Positions 36,179 through 45,882 are shown, counted from the stretch's first letter. The stretch: DNA of 64,000 nucleotides from Flavobacteriaceae bacterium PS02338 (GCA_029959615.1 JASCOD010000001.1:930001-994000), one strand, 5' to 3'. Notes: generated from the letters alone by a model not told the origin. Translations and numbers: made by a program.

Positions 36179-37726
36179 ATGAAAAACTTAGTAAAAATAT
36201 ATACAGGTTGTGCACTGCTTTTAGTGTTGGGTTCTGGATGTAAAAAATATCTAGATATTAATCAAGATCCTGCAACCCCTCAAAACGTTCAAAGTAAGAC
36301 GTTAACTCCTCCTTTATTTGCACAAATGGAAAGGGGAGTTCAATTTGATTCTAGATATTTGGGAGGTATCATCCAATATTTTGGAGGTGCTGTAAATGTT
36401 GGAGAGCAACATGGTCGTATTGCAATTAGCGACGCGATGGGTGAAATTTGGAGAACGAACTACTTTGGTTTGGGAGCTAATCTAAACTTAATTATCAATG
36501 ATTCCGAGGCGAAAAGAGAATGGAATTATGTTGGTATGGCACAGGCGTTAAAAGCATGGGGTTGGCAAATCACTACAGACTATCATGGGGAAATCATTTT
36601 AAAGCAGGCATATGACTTAAATCGTTATGTTTATGATTATGATACCCAACCAGAAGTGTATGCAGAGGTGGTGCGTTTGGCCAATGAATCTATAGCTAAT
36701 TTTACTAGAACTGACGGTGAAGGAACGGTTGTAAAATTTGGCCCTGCGGATTTGGTTTATGCTGGAGATAATGCAAAATGGATCAAATTTAATTATGGTT
36801 TACTTGCTAGAAATGCTAGTAATTTAATTAATAAAGACAACTACAATGCTCAAAGTGTTATCGATTATGTCGATAAAGCTTTAGCTAGTAATGCAGATAA
36901 TTTTATTGTGCCAAACTCTGGAACTACAGCTAGTAACGCTAATTTCTTTGGGCCTTTAAGGAACAATATGGCGGCATATAGGCAAACAAGAATGGTTGTG
37001 GCTCTGCTAGATGGTACTGGTTTTGGGACAACTGTGATAGATCCTAGGAGAAACAATATGATAACAGCTTCAGAAGATGGTGTTTTCAGAGGTACAGCTC
37101 CTTATACTGGCGACGGGGGAACTGTAGCAGCCAAGAATCGTATTCCTAATCTTTGGGGAGTGTTTGCAGGAGCTAACCCGGGTCCTAATCAGGGAAAATA
37201 TTTGTTTAGAGATAACGTAGGATTTCCAATCATGACTTATGCAGAGATGCAATTTTTAAAAGCAGAAGCTGCTTTCAGAAAAGGTGAAACTGGAATTGCT
37301 CACACCGCATATTTAAATGGTATTGGTGCTAGTATAGATTTTGTTGGAAATTTCGGACTACCTATTTCTGCTACCGATAAAGCTGCTTACTTAGCTAGTG
37401 CTTCTGTTAAACAAACACCAGCAGCTCTTACTTTAAGGGATATTATGTTGCAAAAGTACTTAGCACTATATGGTTATGGTTTTGTTGAAACTTGGAGCGA
37501 TTTACGTAAATATCATTACAATGTAGGAGATCGCTACGGAAACAATCCGTATACAGGTATATTTGTTTTCCCAACTTCGTTTTTTGTTGATAATGGAGGA
37601 AAGCCTGCATATAGATATAGACCAAGATATAATTCGGAATATCTATGGAACATAGAAGCCTTGAAAAAGATAGGGGCGGATAAGAATGATTATCATACAG
37701 TTGAGATGTGGTTCTCTAAACAATAG
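36179..37726 (+). CDS. SusD-like outer membrane lipoprotein 2
   Basis: 515 aa, lipobox LGSGCKKYLDINQDPATPQ. The opening and the IIQYFGG segment fit the SusD/RagB group often called SusD-like 2. Helical repeats fill the centre, with a C-terminal EMQFLKAEAAFRKGE TPR-like element. Acts as surface partner of SusC 2. Confidence 0.92.
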   Translation: MKNLVKIYTGCALLLVLGSGCKKYLDINQDPATPQNVQSKTLTPPLFAQMERGVQFDSRYLGGIIQYFGGAVNVGEQHGRIAISDAMGEIWRTNYFGLGANLNLIINDSEAKREWNYVGMAQALKAWGWQITTDYHGEIILKQAYDLNRYVYDYDTQPEVYAEVVRLANESIANFTRTDGEGTVVKFGPADLVYAGDNAKWIKFNYGLLARNASNLINKDNYNAQSVIDYVDKALASNADNFIVPNSGTTASNANFFGPLRNNMAAYRQTRMVVALLDGTGFGTTVIDPRRNNMITASEDGVFRGTAPYTGDGGTVAAKNRIPNLWGVFAGANPGPNQGKYLFRDNVGFPIMTYAEMQFLKAEAAFRKGETGIAHTAYLNGIGASIDFVGNFGLPISATDKAAYLASASVKQTPAALTLRDIMLQKYLALYGYGFVETWSDLRKYHYNVGDRYGNNPYTGIFVFPTSFFVDNGGKPAYRYRPRYNSEYLWNIEALKKIGADKNDYHTVEMWFSKQ

Positions 37727-37740
37727 TTATACAAAATTTT

Positions 37741-38556
37741 ATGATTATGAAAAAGATTTTTTACTCCCTGTTGGCTAGTTTTATTTTACTAGCTGCATGT
37801 AAAAAGGGGGAATTGGTAGAGAATACCGTATATGAGAAGTTGGAATACGCAGATCCTAAATATTCCTACATCAAGATATTGAATGCTACTCCTGGAAGCC
37901 CTGTAGTGAATTTTTATATGGATGGAGCGAAGTTTTCAGCACAACAATCTACGTTGGGTATAGAGAATGCAGGTTACACTTATAACCAAGTTTTTCCTGA
38001 CCTAGGCTACGCTGTTACTTCACCGGGTGCGCATAATATTACTGCAAAAATTATTCCATCTGTACCAGTTGCTCAAGATCCTAGTTTAGAGGTGTTCAAT
38101 CAAAATATAACACCAGTTGCGGGCAAGTATTATACTATATTTACAACTGGAGTATATTCTACGGCTTCTGCGGCGACTAAGAAAATTCCTTCTTATGTAA
38201 TGTTAGAAGATACTAAGCCTCTTTTAGATACGTCGAAAATTTTTATTCGCGTTGCCAATTTTTATAATGGTAGTGCAAATATTGATTTGGTTAAAGATGC
38301 AGTAAATGGTCCTGTAATAGCTTCAAATGTAGTATACGGAACAGCTTCTGGCTGGGCTGAAATTCCTGCTCTATTGCCAGGTCCTACAAATGCTGTAAAG
38401 CTTTTCTTAAATATTAATGGTACAAATACACCTTTAATAAGCGCCGGTACTACCGTTACTTTTACTAAAGGTAGAGCTTACACATTTTACACGAGAGGAG
38501 TTCTTGGTAATTCAGCTTATCCATTGGGAGCTACATTTTATACTACATTCTATTAA
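37741..38556 (+). CDS. DUF4397-domain lipoprotein
   Basis: 271 aa with lipobox LLAACKKGE (an ATG at 37747 is an alternative start). Two similar beta-rich stretches, YIKILNATPGSPVVNFYMDG and FIRVANFYNGSANIDLV, match the DUF4397 pattern. It is third in the susC2-susD2 operon and probably sits on the surface as an accessory binding protein. Confidence 0.85.
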   Translation: MIMKKIFYSLLASFILLAACKKGELVENTVYEKLEYADPKYSYIKILNATPGSPVVNFYMDGAKFSAQQSTLGIENAGYTYNQVFPDLGYAVTSPGAHNITAKIIPSVPVAQDPSLEVFNQNITPVAGKYYTIFTTGVYSTASAATKKIPSYVMLEDTKPLLDTSKIFIRVANFYNGSANIDLVKDAVNGPVIASNVVYGTASGWAEIPALLPGPTNAVKLFLNINGTNTPLISAGTTVTFTKGRAYTFYTRGVLGNSAYPLGATFYTTFY

Positions 38557-38572
38557 AAAATTAAATAGATTA

Positions 38573-38609
38573 ATGCCCCATGAAGTAGAAGTTTCATGGG
38601 GCATTTTGT
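38573..38609 (+). terminator. terminator of the susC2 operon
   Basis: Perfect 12-bp stem ATGCCCCATGAA / TTCATGGGGCAT with an 8-base loop, followed by a T-rich run. Confidence 0.9.
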
Positions 38610-38648
38610 TTATGAATTGATTTTATTCCCAATCCTCGGCAAAAATTT

Positions 38649-38656
38649 TAACTTTG
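38649..38656 (+). promoter_or_regulatory. -7 element for the CsbD-like gene
   Basis: TAACTTTG fits TAnnTTTG. No TTG is found at the right distance upstream, so this is a partial promoter match. It predicts a 5' leader of about 13 bases. Confidence 0.4.
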
Positions 38657-38675
38657 CATTAAATTCTTTTCACCA

Positions 38676-38891
38676 ATGGCAAATTTTACCCTTACACCTG
38701 AAACCTGGCAGAAAGTAAAAACAAAGTTTTTAAGAAAATACCGTGAATTAGCTGCGGTAGAAATTTCTTTCACACCAGGACAGGAAGATCAATTGGTTCA
38801 GCAATTGGCCAAATTGGTAAACAGAGACAATTCCTATATCGAATTTACTATTCGTAAGGCCTTGGCAGATCCAGACGGGAATAGACTTTAA
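38676..38891 (+). CDS. small CsbD-like protein
   Basis: 71 aa. The pattern W-x2-VK-x-K-x4-KY (TWQKVKTKFLRKY), then FTPGQEDQLVQQLAKL, recalls the CsbD-like stress proteins of Bacteroidota, but the match is loose. No signal peptide. It stands alone between a terminator and the S41 gene. Confidence 0.6.
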   Translation: MANFTLTPETWQKVKTKFLRKYRELAAVEISFTPGQEDQLVQQLAKLVNRDNSYIEFTIRKALADPDGNRL

Positions 38892-39101
38892 TATTCCTTA
38901 CCGTCTAACATTTTCTTTCTATTCTTTTTCATCTATGTCGTTCAGCTTTAGCTGTGATAAGGCTATCTGATTTTTCGCGTGAATTATTCACCACAAGTGA
39001 TTGGGTTTGAAAAATCAAGATGGTTTAGTTAAATTTACTCTTCGTTATTTATTGGTACTTACTATAAGCTACCTCATGAATAGCTTATTCATTTAATTCA
39101 T

Positions 39102-40796
39102 ATGAAGAAAGTAAGAACCATACTTCTGTGCTCAACTTTAGCCGTTGCCTCATTAACTTTAGCTTTTAAGGAAGATTTATTTCAGGTCTCAAAAAACCTA
39201 GATGTATTTGCGTCACTATATAAAGAGATTAACATTAATTATGTAGAGGAAACCAATCCTGCAGATTTGATGAAGCATGGTATTGATGCGATGTTGGGTA
39301 GTTTGGATCCATATACGGAATATGTTCCCGAATCAGAGATTGAGGATTATAAATTGAAGTATATCAGTACTCAATACGGAGGGATTGGAGCGGGGACTTT
39401 AACCATAGCTGGTAAGTTGTTCGTAAATGAAATTAGCGAAGGCCATCCTTCTCAAAAAAATGACGTCCGTCCTGGAGATCAAATAGTCAAAATTAACGGT
39501 ATAGAGATCGAAGGCAAAGAGAGATCTCAAATTAGTCAGTTATTAAGAGGCCCTAAAGGCACTCCAGTAAACTTGATGTTATTGAGAGATGGAACTGTCA
39601 TTAACAAAACTATTGTTAGAGATGAAATCAAACAGCCAAATGTATCTTATTCTGGTATGTTAGATGATCAGATTGGTTATATCCGTTTAGACAAGTTTCT
39701 GGAAAATTCTGGTCAGGAGGTAAAGGATGCTTTAGAGCAAATCAATAAACAAAAGCCGAAAGGTCTGATATTAGATTTGAGGAATAACGGAGGAGGGATT
39801 TTACAAGAAGCGGTTAAAATAGTTAATCTGTTTGTCGATAAAAATGTGCTTGTAGTTACCCAAAAAGGAAGAAATCCTCAGAAGAGTATTACCTATAAAA
39901 CTACGGCAAATGCAATTGCTCCTAACGTGCCGATAGTAGTTCTAATTAATGGAGCTTCAGCTTCGGCATCGGAGATTGTGGCGGGCGCTATACAGGACTT
40001 AGATAGAGGCATTGTAGTAGGTCAACGCAGTTATGGCAAGGGTTTGGTTCAACAGACATTTAATTTGCCTTATAACAGCTTAGTTAAGGTTACGGTGGCT
40101 AAGTATTATACGCCATCTGGGCGATGTATACAAGCTTTGGATTATGCGCATAAAAAGCAAGACGGTTCTGCAGAAAAATTTGCTGATAGCACCTTAAAAG
40201 CTTACGGTACCAAAGCGGGACGGACGGTTTATGACGGGAATGGTGTTTTCCCGGATGTTGCTGTAGAATCGACGAAATACAGTCCAGTCACCATTTCTTT
40301 GATTACGAAGAACTTGTTTTTTGATTATGCAAATTCCTATAAAAAGGCAAACAAGACTGTTGCTTCTGCTAAAGACTTCCAAATTAGTGATGCCAATTAT
40401 ACGCAGTTCATTGCTTCGTTAGCGGGTAAAGATTACAACTATACATCAAGATCAGAACGTTTGTTGAATGAACTCAAAAACGAAGCGGAAAGAGAGCATA
40501 AAGCTGCATCCGTTAAAACTGATTTGGAGGCGTTAAAAGCGAAAATGGCCAATGCTAAGAAGAATGATTTAACAGCGCACAAAGACGAGCTTAAACGAGC
40601 TTTGGAAACACAAATTATTAGTCGTTACTATCACGAAAAAGGTAAAATAGAGCAGTCGTTCCAGTACGATAAAGAAATAGCCAAAGCGAAGTCGTTGTTT
40701 GGCAATCAGAGTCAAATGCTAGCTATTTTAAAAGGAGATGGAACTTATAAAACTATTGGTAGTCCAATCTTAAAAAGTAACGAAGCTGAAAACTAA
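39102..40796 (+). CDS. S41-family C-terminal processing peptidase
   Basis: 564 aa. N-terminal hydrophobic segment (TILLCSTLAVASLTLAF) for export, an S41 N-domain, PDZ (about 85-165, GGIGAGTL ... GDQIVKINGIEIEGK) and the S41 catalytic domain with Ser near 287-290 (INGASASASEIVAG) and Lys near 313 (QRSYGKGLVQQ). Acts in the periplasm on C-termini. The Lys/Glu-rich C-terminal helix region is longer than in minimal members. Confidence 0.93.
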   Translation: MKKVRTILLCSTLAVASLTLAFKEDLFQVSKNLDVFASLYKEININYVEETNPADLMKHGIDAMLGSLDPYTEYVPESEIEDYKLKYISTQYGGIGAGTLTIAGKLFVNEISEGHPSQKNDVRPGDQIVKINGIEIEGKERSQISQLLRGPKGTPVNLMLLRDGTVINKTIVRDEIKQPNVSYSGMLDDQIGYIRLDKFLENSGQEVKDALEQINKQKPKGLILDLRNNGGGILQEAVKIVNLFVDKNVLVVTQKGRNPQKSITYKTTANAIAPNVPIVVLINGASASASEIVAGAIQDLDRGIVVGQRSYGKGLVQQTFNLPYNSLVKVTVAKYYTPSGRCIQALDYAHKKQDGSAEKFADSTLKAYGTKAGRTVYDGNGVFPDVAVESTKYSPVTISLITKNLFFDYANSYKKANKTVASAKDFQISDANYTQFIASLAGKDYNYTSRSERLLNELKNEAEREHKAASVKTDLEALKAKMANAKKNDLTAHKDELKRALETQIISRYYHEKGKIEQSFQYDKEIAKAKSLFGNQSQMLAILKGDGTYKTIGSPILKSNEAEN

Positions 40797-41134
40797 GAGC
40801 TTTATAAGCTTTTTTCAGAAACACAATTTAACTGTTTATCATAACACCACAGCTGTTCGGAAAATCTAAAATTAGATAGATTGCTTCACTCTTTCACTTC
40901 GTCCATCCCTTCAGTTCGCAATGACGCACCTATTTTTGTCTTTGCGAGGAGAGTAGCGACGTGGTAATCTATCCTGCCAAACCTACGTTTTATATTGGTG
41001 GGATACCATCAATTGAATTTGCTTACGTCGGCGTCTCCGCCAACGCATACTTTGTTTGTAACACTCCTAATCTTTTTAGACATCTTCTTAGAATGAATAT
41101 AAAAGTCTATAGATATCAAAGAGTGCTAAAAGCT
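40797..41134. other. intergenic region with REP remnants
   Basis: Between the S41 gene and ferredoxin. Contains A-family fragments (40878-40970) and no convincing gene; a 70-codon frame at 40961 overlaps the repeat. Confidence 0.7.
40878..40970. repeat. A-family REP pair, degraded (copy 7)
   Basis: GATTGCTTCACTC ... GTTCGCAATGACG followed by GTCTTTGCGAGGAGAGTAGC and GGTAATC. Arm order is reversed relative to the full element (right arm first), so two elements may have met here. Confidence 0.6.
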
Positions 41135-41169
41135 AAAAAGTCCCGGCAAACATTGTCGGGACTTTTTAT
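41135..41169. terminator. bidirectional terminator beside ferredoxin
   Basis: AAAAAGTCCCG ... CGGGACTTTTT, 11-bp perfect stem with an 11-base loop. It ends the minus-strand reductase-ferredoxin operon. Confidence 0.88.
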
Positions 41170-41185
41170 ATAAGCTTAAATAAGA

Positions 41186-41512
41186 TTAGTAATCCATTGC
41201 ATGCAGCCTAACTTTTAAGCCTTCCATTGCTGGGCTTAATTGTATCTGGCAGGCAAGTCTGGAGTTCGGGAGCAAATCAGGCAAGGTGTCTAACATGGCG
41301 TACTCATCGTCGCTCATTTCATTTAATTTCTCTTCGCCTTCAAGTACGTCTACACAGCAGGTAGCACATAATGCCATACCGCCACAAGTAGCCAATACAT
41401 CATATTCGCTCGCTTTTAGAAATTCCATTAAACTTAGCCCCATATCTGTTGGTGCTACGTGGTCTAAGGTATTGCCTTCTCTATCTTCTACAACAATATT
41501 AATATCACTCAT
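41186..41512 (-). CDS. [2Fe-2S] ferredoxin, adrenodoxin type
   Basis: 108 aa. Cluster cysteines in ATCGGMALCATCCVDV (CxxxxxCxxC) and a further Cys in SRLACQIQL. The acidic nature and pattern fit the adrenodoxin-like ISC type, an electron carrier. It follows the reductase gene by 36 bp on the same strand, so the two form an electron-transfer pair. Confidence 0.92.
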   Translation of the reverse strand: MSDINIVVEDREGNTLDHVAPTDMGLSLMEFLKASEYDVLATCGGMALCATCCVDVLEGEEKLNEMSDDEYAMLDTLPDLLPNSRLACQIQLSPAMEGLKVRLHAMDY

Positions 41513-41525
41513 TTTAATATCTTAT

Positions 41526-41547
41526 TTCCCCTTTAGGGGTTAGGTTT
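41526..41547. repeat. C-family palindrome between reductase and ferredoxin
   Basis: TTCCCCTTTAGGGGTTAGGT occupies most of the 36-bp operon gap. The same core lies at the lpxH 3' end (45860-45882). Confidence 0.65.
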
Positions 41548-41548
41548 T

Positions 41549-42559
41549 TTAAAATTCACTTACGCCGTTAACGGTAGTGTATTTCATTGTATATTTTACA
41601 CCAGGGTTCATGTACTGATAAGCGCTGTGGCTCATTAATGAGGCTTCGTGGAAACCACATAAAATCAGTTTTAACTTGTTTGTATAGGTGTTGATGTCGC
41701 CAATAGCATATACACCAGGTACGTTGGTAGAATAATCATCTACGTTTACCTCAATAGCACTTTTGCTAATATTTAAACCCCATTGCTCAATTGGGCCTAA
41801 TTTAGGACTTAAACCAAACAAAGGAATTAAATGGTCGGCAGCAACAGAAACAGTTTCCATTGTTTTATTATGGATAATCTCAACGGTTTCTAGCTTTCCT
41901 TCACCATGTACGGCGTTAAGGTTGCTATTTAAAATTAAGTTGATTTTTCCTTTTTCAGCTAATTCCATTACCTTGGCAACAGAATCTGGAGCACCTCTAA
42001 AAGCTTCGCTACGGTGCACCAAGGTAAGTTCGCTACAAACTTCAGCTAAGAAAATAGTCCAATCTAAAGCAGAGTCGCCACCACCAGCAATTACCATTTT
42101 CTGATCACGGTATTTCTCTGGGTCTAAAATCATGTAGTTAACACCGCGTCCGTTTTCGAATTTTTCCAGACCAGCAACAGCAGGTTTACGAGGTTCGAAA
42201 CAGCCTAATCCGCCAGCAATTACTACAACTTTAGCTTCAATTACAGTGCCCATGTTGGTTGTCAACACAAAATCTGCTTCCCCTCTTTTTTCTAAGCCTT
42301 CTATTCTTTCTCCCAAAGTAAAACCAGGGTGGAAAGGTTTTCCTTGTTCCATTAAGTTATCGATAAGCTCTTGAGCTAGTACTGATGGAAATCCAGGGAT
42401 GTCGTAGATAGGTTTTTTAGGATATATTTCTGATAGCTGACCGCCTACCTGTGGCAAATAATCAATTAAATGACAACGCATTTTTAATAAACCCGCTTCA
42501 AAAATTGCAAACAAACCAACTGGCCCAGCGCCTATAATAGCTATATCAGTAGAGATCAT
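41549..42559 (-). CDS. ferredoxin-NADP reductase, thioredoxin-reductase-like
   Basis: 336 aa. FAD motif IAIIGAGPVGLFAIFEAGLL at the N-terminus and NADPH motif MVIAGGGDSALDWTIFL in the middle. It lacks the CxxC redox pair of thioredoxin reductase, which fits the TrxR-like ferredoxin reductases. It probably reduces the ferredoxin encoded next to it. The C-terminal DINTYTNKLKLILCGFHEASL is typical of the group. Confidence 0.92.
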   Translation of the reverse strand: MISTDIAIIGAGPVGLFAIFEAGLLKMRCHLIDYLPQVGGQLSEIYPKKPIYDIPGFPSVLAQELIDNLMEQGKPFHPGFTLGERIEGLEKRGEADFVLTTNMGTVIEAKVVVIAGGLGCFEPRKPAVAGLEKFENGRGVNYMILDPEKYRDQKMVIAGGGDSALDWTIFLAEVCSELTLVHRSEAFRGAPDSVAKVMELAEKGKINLILNSNLNAVHGEGKLETVEIIHNKTMETVSVAADHLIPLFGLSPKLGPIEQWGLNISKSAIEVNVDDYSTNVPGVYAIGDINTYTNKLKLILCGFHEASLMSHSAYQYMNPGVKYTMKYTTVNGVSEF

Positions 42560-42576
42560 AATGATTAAAATTTGTG

Positions 42577-42584
42577 CAAAAGTA
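42577..42584 (-). promoter_or_regulatory. -7 element of the reductase-ferredoxin operon
   Basis: On the minus strand this reads TACTTTTG, matching TAnnTTTG. It predicts a start of transcription about 10 bases before the ATG. A -33 TTG is not seen at the proper spacing. Confidence 0.45.
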
Positions 42585-42784
42585 CGAAATTAAGTTTTAA
42601 AAAACGGCAGCTATTTAGATGAATTCTAGATAGAAGAGTGAAAATTCTAGTAAATCTATGGATAAAGCGTTTTGTGGGTTGGTTAAAAGTGCCCTTGAGA
42701 TATAATAATGGAAATAAGTTTTGTCGATTTACAATAAAAATTAGCAAAAGGCAGACCAATAATCTGCCTTTTGCCTTTAAAATC

Positions 42785-44911
42785 TTACCAGTTCATTCCT
42801 AAATTTTGGAATACAAAGCTCCAAACATCACTAGCTTCTTCTATTAACTTTGCCGTAGGTTTGCCTGCCCCATGGCCAGCTTTAGTTTCAATTCTAATTA
42901 ACATAGGATTGCTGCCTTTATATTTTTCCTGCAAAGTTGCGGCAAACTTAAACGAATGTGCCGGAACTACACGATCATCATGATCTGCTGTGGTAATTAA
43001 AGTTGCAGGATAGTCTACGTTAGTTTTTATATTATGTAGCGGCGAATATTTAATCAGGTAATCAAAATCTTCTTTTTTATCGCTTGTGCCATATTCAACT
43101 CCCCAGCCCCAACCAACCGTAAATTTGTGGTAGCGAAGCATATCCAGTACACCTACTGCGGGTAAAGCTACTTTAAAAAGCTCAGGTCTTTGCGTCATAC
43201 AAGCACCTACCAAAAGACCTCCATTTGAGCCGCCAGAAATAGCAATTTTTGAAGAATTGGTGTATTTTTCTTTAATCAAGTATTCTGCTGCAGCGATAAA
43301 ATCATCAAATACGTTTTGTTTCTTTTCAAGCATTCCGGCTTTATGCCAAGCTTCTCCATATTCGCTTCCACCACGTAAACTAGGTTGTACATAAATGCCA
43401 CCCTTCTCTAAAAACAGCATCCTCGAAAGACTGAAAGCAGGGGTTAAGCTAATTTGGAAACCACCATAAGCATAAAGATAAACTGGATTGTTGCCATCTA
43501 GTTTGATGCCTTTTTTATGCACAATAAACATTGGCACTTTTGTGCCGTCTTTTGAAGCATAAAATACCTGCTTGGTTTCAAAATCATCGGTATTAAACTT
43601 TAGCTCAGATTTTTTGTACAAGGTAGATTCGCTTTTGGCAATATCATAATGGTAACTAGTGCCTGGCGTAGTGAAATTGGTGAAAGAGTAGAAAAACTCT
43701 TTATCTTCTTTAAATCCTCCAAAGCCTCCAACCGTGCCAATTGCTGGTAATTTCACGTCGCCAATTTTCTTGCCTTTGTAATCAAACTGTACAATGTTGG
43801 TGCTGGCATCTTTCAAATAGGTGGCCCATAAAAATCCACCACCTGTGTTAGTGCCTTCTAAAGCTAATTTAGATTCAGGAATAACCTTCTGCCAGTTTTT
43901 AGGGTCTGGGTTCTTTGGATCAATCAGCACCACTTGTCTATTCTCGGCACCTAGATCAGTGTTAAGTAACAGTTTGTCGCCATCATTATCGATAATGCTA
44001 TGGTTATTTTCGTAGCCTTTAACCAACAGTGAGATTTTGCTGTTCGGTTCGCTTAAGTCTTGATAGAAAAGTGCATTACCAGAGGTGCCTGCGCTGGCGT
44101 AGATGGTGAGGAAACGTTCATCTTCGGTAACACTTGCTCCAAAATATAAGTTTGGATTTGTTTTGTCTTCAAAAACTAATTGATCTTTTGTCTGATCGTC
44201 CCCAAGTTTGTGATAGTAGATTTTTTGAAATTTGTTGGCGGCAGATAGATCTGTTCCTTTTTCTGGCTCATCGAACTTGCTGTAATAGAATCCATTGCCT
44301 TTCCAAGCGGCACCAGAAAATTTTGTCCATTTTAACTCGTCTGACAGCTTCTTCTTGCTGGCAATTTCCATCACATAAATATTGCTCCAATCAGAACCAG
44401 CTTGGGCAACAGAGTAGGCAAGGTATTTTTTGTCATTAGAAAAACCAAGCAAACTTACGGCAGCCGTACCATCTGCGGTTAGCGTATTAGGATCTAAGAA
44501 AGTTTCCTCCTTGCCATCCAATCCTTTTTTTATAAACCAAATATTTTGGTTCTGAAGACCGTTATTTTTGGTGAAAAAGTAATATTCGCCCACTTTAAAT
44601 GGTGCACTTTCTTTAGGATAGTTCCAAATTTCTGTTAAACGGGTTTTGATATCATTCCTGTAGGGAATTTGCTCTAAGTAATTTTGTGTTACCTTATTCT
44701 CGGCGTCTACCCAAGCTTTGGTTTCGGCAGAGGTGTCGTTTTCCAGCCAGCGATAAGGGTCGGCAATCACAGTACCGAAATAATTGTCTTCAGTACTGTC
44801 TTTTTTAGTATCGGGATATTTCATTAACGTAATTTTTTCTGCTGGTTTTTTGCCTTGGTTACAAGCAAAAAGACTTAGCGCAAATAAGCCTAATAGAATT
44901 TGTTTCTTCAT
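42785..44911 (-). CDS. prolyl oligopeptidase (S9A), lipoprotein
   Basis: 708 aa from the ATG at 44911; the frame continues to 44962 but only this start gives a signal with lipobox LFACNQGKK. N-terminal seven-blade propeller, then the alpha/beta hydrolase with Ser in ISGGSNGGLLVGA (about 560), Asp in TADHDDRV (about 644) and His in AGHGAGKP (about 675). Cleaves after proline in short peptides, in the periplasm. Confidence 0.94.
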   Translation of the reverse strand: MKKQILLGLFALSLFACNQGKKPAEKITLMKYPDTKKDSTEDNYFGTVIADPYRWLENDTSAETKAWVDAENKVTQNYLEQIPYRNDIKTRLTEIWNYPKESAPFKVGEYYFFTKNNGLQNQNIWFIKKGLDGKEETFLDPNTLTADGTAAVSLLGFSNDKKYLAYSVAQAGSDWSNIYVMEIASKKKLSDELKWTKFSGAAWKGNGFYYSKFDEPEKGTDLSAANKFQKIYYHKLGDDQTKDQLVFEDKTNPNLYFGASVTEDERFLTIYASAGTSGNALFYQDLSEPNSKISLLVKGYENNHSIIDNDGDKLLLNTDLGAENRQVVLIDPKNPDPKNWQKVIPESKLALEGTNTGGGFLWATYLKDASTNIVQFDYKGKKIGDVKLPAIGTVGGFGGFKEDKEFFYSFTNFTTPGTSYHYDIAKSESTLYKKSELKFNTDDFETKQVFYASKDGTKVPMFIVHKKGIKLDGNNPVYLYAYGGFQISLTPAFSLSRMLFLEKGGIYVQPSLRGGSEYGEAWHKAGMLEKKQNVFDDFIAAAEYLIKEKYTNSSKIAISGGSNGGLLVGACMTQRPELFKVALPAVGVLDMLRYHKFTVGWGWGVEYGTSDKKEDFDYLIKYSPLHNIKTNVDYPATLITTADHDDRVVPAHSFKFAATLQEKYKGSNPMLIRIETKAGHGAGKPTAKLIEEASDVWSFVFQNLGMNW

Positions 44912-44945
44912 GTTTACCATATTTATTTTACTGTTATCTGCTGAG

Positions 44946-45006
44946 TTTAGCCACAGATGCACAGATTTTTTCTTTATCCATTTTTCATCTGTGTATCTGT
45001 GGCTGT
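44946..45006. repeat. AGCCACAGAT inverted repeat
   Basis: AGCCACAGATGCACAGAT and ATCTGTGTATCTGTGGCT pair at 17 of 18 positions around a 20-odd base centre. A dispersed palindrome family distinct from the others. It lies between the prolyl oligopeptidase and lpxH, which diverge. Confidence 0.75.
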
Positions 45007-45107
45007 ATTTTCTAAACTCGCAACGGTTTCACTAAGATATGTTTTTCTTGTGATAAGCTCGGCTGGTGTATCATTAGCGCTTAATCTTTCAGTTTAAGCT
45101 TTTTGCT

Positions 45108-45115
45108 TACCTTTG
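45108..45115 (+). promoter_or_regulatory. -7 element for lpxH
   Basis: TACCTTTG fits TAnnTTTG and ends 7 bases before the ATG at 45123, which would give an almost leaderless mRNA. No -33 TTG is evident. Confidence 0.45.
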
Positions 45116-45122
45116 GCTATAC

Positions 45123-45872
45123 ATGACTAAGAACATATATTTTGCTTCAGATTTTCATTTAGGTTCTCCGAGCTATACTGAAAGTAGACAACGTGAGGAT
45201 CGTATTGTAAGGTGGTTAAATTTCATTACACCGACTTGTAGTGAATTGTTCTTAATGGGCGATGTATTTGATTTTTGGTTTGAGTACAAATATGTGGTGC
45301 CAAAGGGTTTTGTGCGGTTGCAAGGTAAATTGGCAGAAATGTCTGATAAGGGTATCAAGATCTATTTCTTTAAAGGTAATCATGATATGTGGGTTAAGGA
45401 TTACTTTATTAAGGAAATGGGCTTACAGATTGTGAGCGACGAACTGATTATTGAACGTGGTGGAAAGAAGTTTTATCTGCATCATGGAGATGGATTGGGG
45501 CCCGGAGACAGTAAATACAAGTTCTTGCGTAAGATTTTTAGAAATCCGCTATGCCAATGGTTATTTGGTATTGTGCCACCAAGAATAGGTATGGGGATTG
45601 CTTCTAGCTGGTCGGCACATAGTAGGGCTGCAAGTAAAACTGAAGAGATTTTTTTGGGAGAAGATAAAGAGTGGTTAGCTATTTATGCCAAAGAACAGCT
45701 GCAAAAACAACACTTCGATTATTTTGTGTTTGGGCATAGGCATTTGCCTATCGAAATGAAATTGAACGACCAAAGTACTTACGTTAACATAGGTGAATGG
45801 CTAAATTATAATTCTTACGCGGTGTTTGATGGCGAGCAGTTAAGGTTGGAGTATTTTACCCCTAACCCCTAA
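45123..45872 (+). CDS. lpxH: UDP-2,3-diacylglucosamine diphosphatase
   Basis: 249 aa calcineurin-like phosphoesterase of lipid A synthesis, releasing lipid X and UMP. Motifs are FASDFHLGSP (D10, H12), MGDVFDFWFEY, KGNHDMW, HHGDGLGPGD and FGHRHLP. The last residues TPNP and the stop codon are supplied by a C-family palindrome, so the original C-terminus may have been longer or different. Confidence 0.92.
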   Translation: MTKNIYFASDFHLGSPSYTESRQREDRIVRWLNFITPTCSELFLMGDVFDFWFEYKYVVPKGFVRLQGKLAEMSDKGIKIYFFKGNHDMWVKDYFIKEMGLQIVSDELIIERGGKKFYLHHGDGLGPGDSKYKFLRKIFRNPLCQWLFGIVPPRIGMGIASSWSAHSRAASKTEEIFLGEDKEWLAIYAKEQLQKQHFDYFVFGHRHLPIEMKLNDQSTYVNIGEWLNYNSYAVFDGEQLRLEYFTPNP

Positions 45873-45882
45873 AGGGGAATTA
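45860..45882. repeat. C-family palindrome at the lpxH 3' end
   Basis: CCCCTAACCCCTAAAGGGGA overlaps the final codons and stop of lpxH and reaches up to the start of the next gene. Confidence 0.65.

Noticed and set aside
40961..41173. 70-codon plus-strand ORF before ferredoxin
   Set aside because: Begins in a REP remnant and ends inside a terminator; no family resemblance.
41549..42559. Thioredoxin reductase
   Set aside because: No CxxC redox pair; a ferredoxin gene follows, so ferredoxin-NADP reductase fits better.
44784..45035. 83-codon plus-strand frame over the prolyl oligopeptidase start
   Set aside because: Antisense to a signal peptide region (hence hydrophobic look) and runs through the AGCCACAGAT palindrome.
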